The position numbers and the translations under genes were made by a program. The notes beneath the pieces are model-generated. The model worked only from the letters and a program-made list of their open reading frames with translations. It ran no database searches and was not told where the DNA came from. Shown in pieces: positions 62,997 to 64,000 of a DNA stretch of 64,000 nt; the stretch's first letter is position 1, and each line of letters begins with the position of its first letter. The stretch is from NCBI RefSeq assembly GCF_900215505.1, contig NZ_LT907844.1:2992001-3056000 (forward strand). Direction: 5' to 3'. This DNA is from Cohaesibacter sp. ES.047 (GTDB taxonomy: Bacteria > Pseudomonadota > Alphaproteobacteria > Rhizobiales > Cohaesibacteraceae).

Positions 62997-64000
62997 ATGA
63001 CAGCATTTTTCTGGCAGGCTCTCGTCCTGATCATCATCGCAGTGCTGATTGGCATGCTCATCGGTTATGTCGTACGCAAGGCAATGCGCGCCAAGCCTGA
63101 AGCACGCGAGCCGTCAAAGACAACGGCCTACCAGCTGCAAACCGCTGCCACGCCGACGCCGGGTGTCGCTGTTGGTGCCTCCACCGCAGCGCTTGCTGCA
63201 GATCAAGAAGCGGTGGCGGAAGCTTTGGCTGAGGAGACCAAAGAGGCTCTGGTTGCCGAACAGGCAAATCAGGATGAGAAAGCGGACCAGCAGGCGGCGT
63301 CTATCAGCGACGAGACGGAAGAGCGCTCTGAAGCCGTGCTCAAGGCCGCAGAGGCTGCCAAGGCGGCTTTGTCCTCTCAGGAAGATGTCGATGAAGACAG
63401 TCTGATGGCCCGTGTGGACGCCAGCGCGGATGTGAAGCTCGACGAGATGTCGGAAGGCGCCGAGGTCGACCCTGATGCCGAGGAAGCGCGCATTGCAGCG
63501 GCGCTTCTGACCGTGCCCAAGGATGCAACGAGCAAGCAGAAGGCGGACGCCGTTGGCAAAAAACCAAAAGCGCTGAAGAAACCCCGAAAGGGAAATTCCG
63601 ACGATCTCAAACGCATCAAGGGCGTGGGCAAGGTCATTGAAGGCAAGCTCAACGATCTGGGCATCTTCCACTATGATCAGATTGCAAACTGGAGCCGGGA
63701 CGAGGTTGCATGGGTGACCACCTTCCTCAGCTTCAAGGGCCGGATTGATCGCGAAAAGTGGATACCGCAGGCCAAGGGGCTTTTGTCGGCAGACGACGCC
63801 ATTGCAGTCGGCGAACCTGACGCGGCGCAGTTGAATATCGATGGCATTCTCGAACCCAAAGAGGCCGCTGCCTCCAAGGTGGGCGAAGACGAGCGCATAG
63901 CCGCTGCAAATGCGGAAGCCCCCGGCGAAAAAGAGCTGGATTCCACAACGCCTGCAGCAAAGCCTAAATCCAAGAAAGCCACCGCCAGCAAAGCGACTGC
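62997..64000 (+). CDS. Membrane protein with helix-hairpin-helix domain (3'-truncated by window)
   Basis: At least 334 residues, continuing past the window. A membrane helix at residues about 5-25 ('ALVLIIIAVLIGMLIGYVV') is followed by a long Ala/Glu-rich region to about 190. Residues about 198-262 resemble the helix-hairpin-helix domain found beside NADH dehydrogenase proteins ('DDLKRIKGVGKVIEGKLNDL', 'DQIANWSRDEVAWV'). Another low-complexity region follows. It starts 10 bases after the small peptide with GGGGGA upstream. DNA binding is only inferred. Confidence 0.8.
   Translation, partial: MTAFFWQALVLIIIAVLIGMLIGYVVRKAMRAKPEAREPSKTTAYQLQTAATPTPGVAVGASTAALAADQEAVAEALAEETKEALVAEQANQDEKADQQAASISDETEERSEAVLKAAEAAKAALSSQEDVDEDSLMARVDASADVKLDEMSEGAEVDPDAEEARIAAALLTVPKDATSKQKADAVGKKPKALKKPRKGNSDDLKRIKGVGKVIEGKLNDLGIFHYDQIANWSRDEVAWVTTFLSFKGRIDREKWIPQAKGLLSADDAIAVGEPDAAQLNIDGILEPKEAAASKVGEDERIAAANAEAPGEKELDSTTPAAKPKSKKATASKAT

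Overview
The window reads as chromosome of an alphaproteobacterium, most likely of the order Hyphomicrobiales (Rhizobiales). The clues are a NUDIX-type NAD regulator of the alphaproteobacterial kind, a RibBX-type ribB, stand-alone glyQ, an ald gene divergent from its Lrp-type regulator, scoAB, CTG/GTC-rich codon use, and many short transcription units. I cannot name the species. Most of the window is ordinary core genome. No tRNA, rRNA, CRISPR array or prophage was recognised.

Layout. 1-5.5 kb: end of moaB, a YitT membrane protein, glyQ, a FecR-domain protein with a long Asn-Asn-Gly tail, and ChaN. 5.8-11.6 kb: LemA plus DUF2207, RNase HII, a NUDIX/winged-helix NAD regulator, a tyrosine phosphatase and an HD protein. 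12.2-15.9 kb: a ferric-iron ABC importer (binding protein and fused permease, no ATPase) behind a candidate Irr box. 16-20.9 kb: a candidate minus-strand small RNA, scoAB, AsmA and a small DUF6460-like protein. 20.9-29.8 kb: GNAT, an FAD-linked oxidoreductase with a terminator in its leader, a TetR regulator, fabI, a histidine phosphatase, aroC and ribBX. 29.8-30.9 kb: an IS630-type element inserted into the last codons of a ceramidase-family gene. 31-37.9 kb: a small ORF, a GFA protein, a two-component system, lrp/ald and an SRPBCC protein. 37.95-38.96 kb: an IS481-type element at a CTAG site. 39-48.6 kb: two related small membrane proteins, a deaminase, a 23S rRNA methyltransferase, a second FecR protein, purD, ubiA, tlyA, a 58-residue membrane protein, SCO and VOC proteins. 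48.7-64 kb: DUF4189, dxs, lrgAB, glsA, an HTH-2TM protein, M42 peptidase, DnaJ-like, ybaK, HAD, cytochrome b561/MarR, YcaQ-like, and a final operon of an OmpA protein, a 32-residue membrane peptide and a helix-hairpin-helix membrane protein.

How genes work together: the iron importer and its upstream motif look like an iron-limitation unit. Lrp and ald form a divergent alanine-catabolism pair. ScoA and ScoB are two subunits of one CoA-transferase. LrgA and LrgB overlap and are co-expressed. The MarR gene and cytochrome b561 share a divergent promoter region. The last three genes resemble the mycobacterial arfABC (ompATb) operon in order and architecture, which is the most system-like arrangement here. 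Other points of interest are three candidate small RNAs or leaders, a pair of hairpins with identical loops in the iron operon, several proteins under 60 residues, short tandem repeats at the starts of lrgA and ubiA, and two insertion sequences whose exact effects on flanking sequence can be read.
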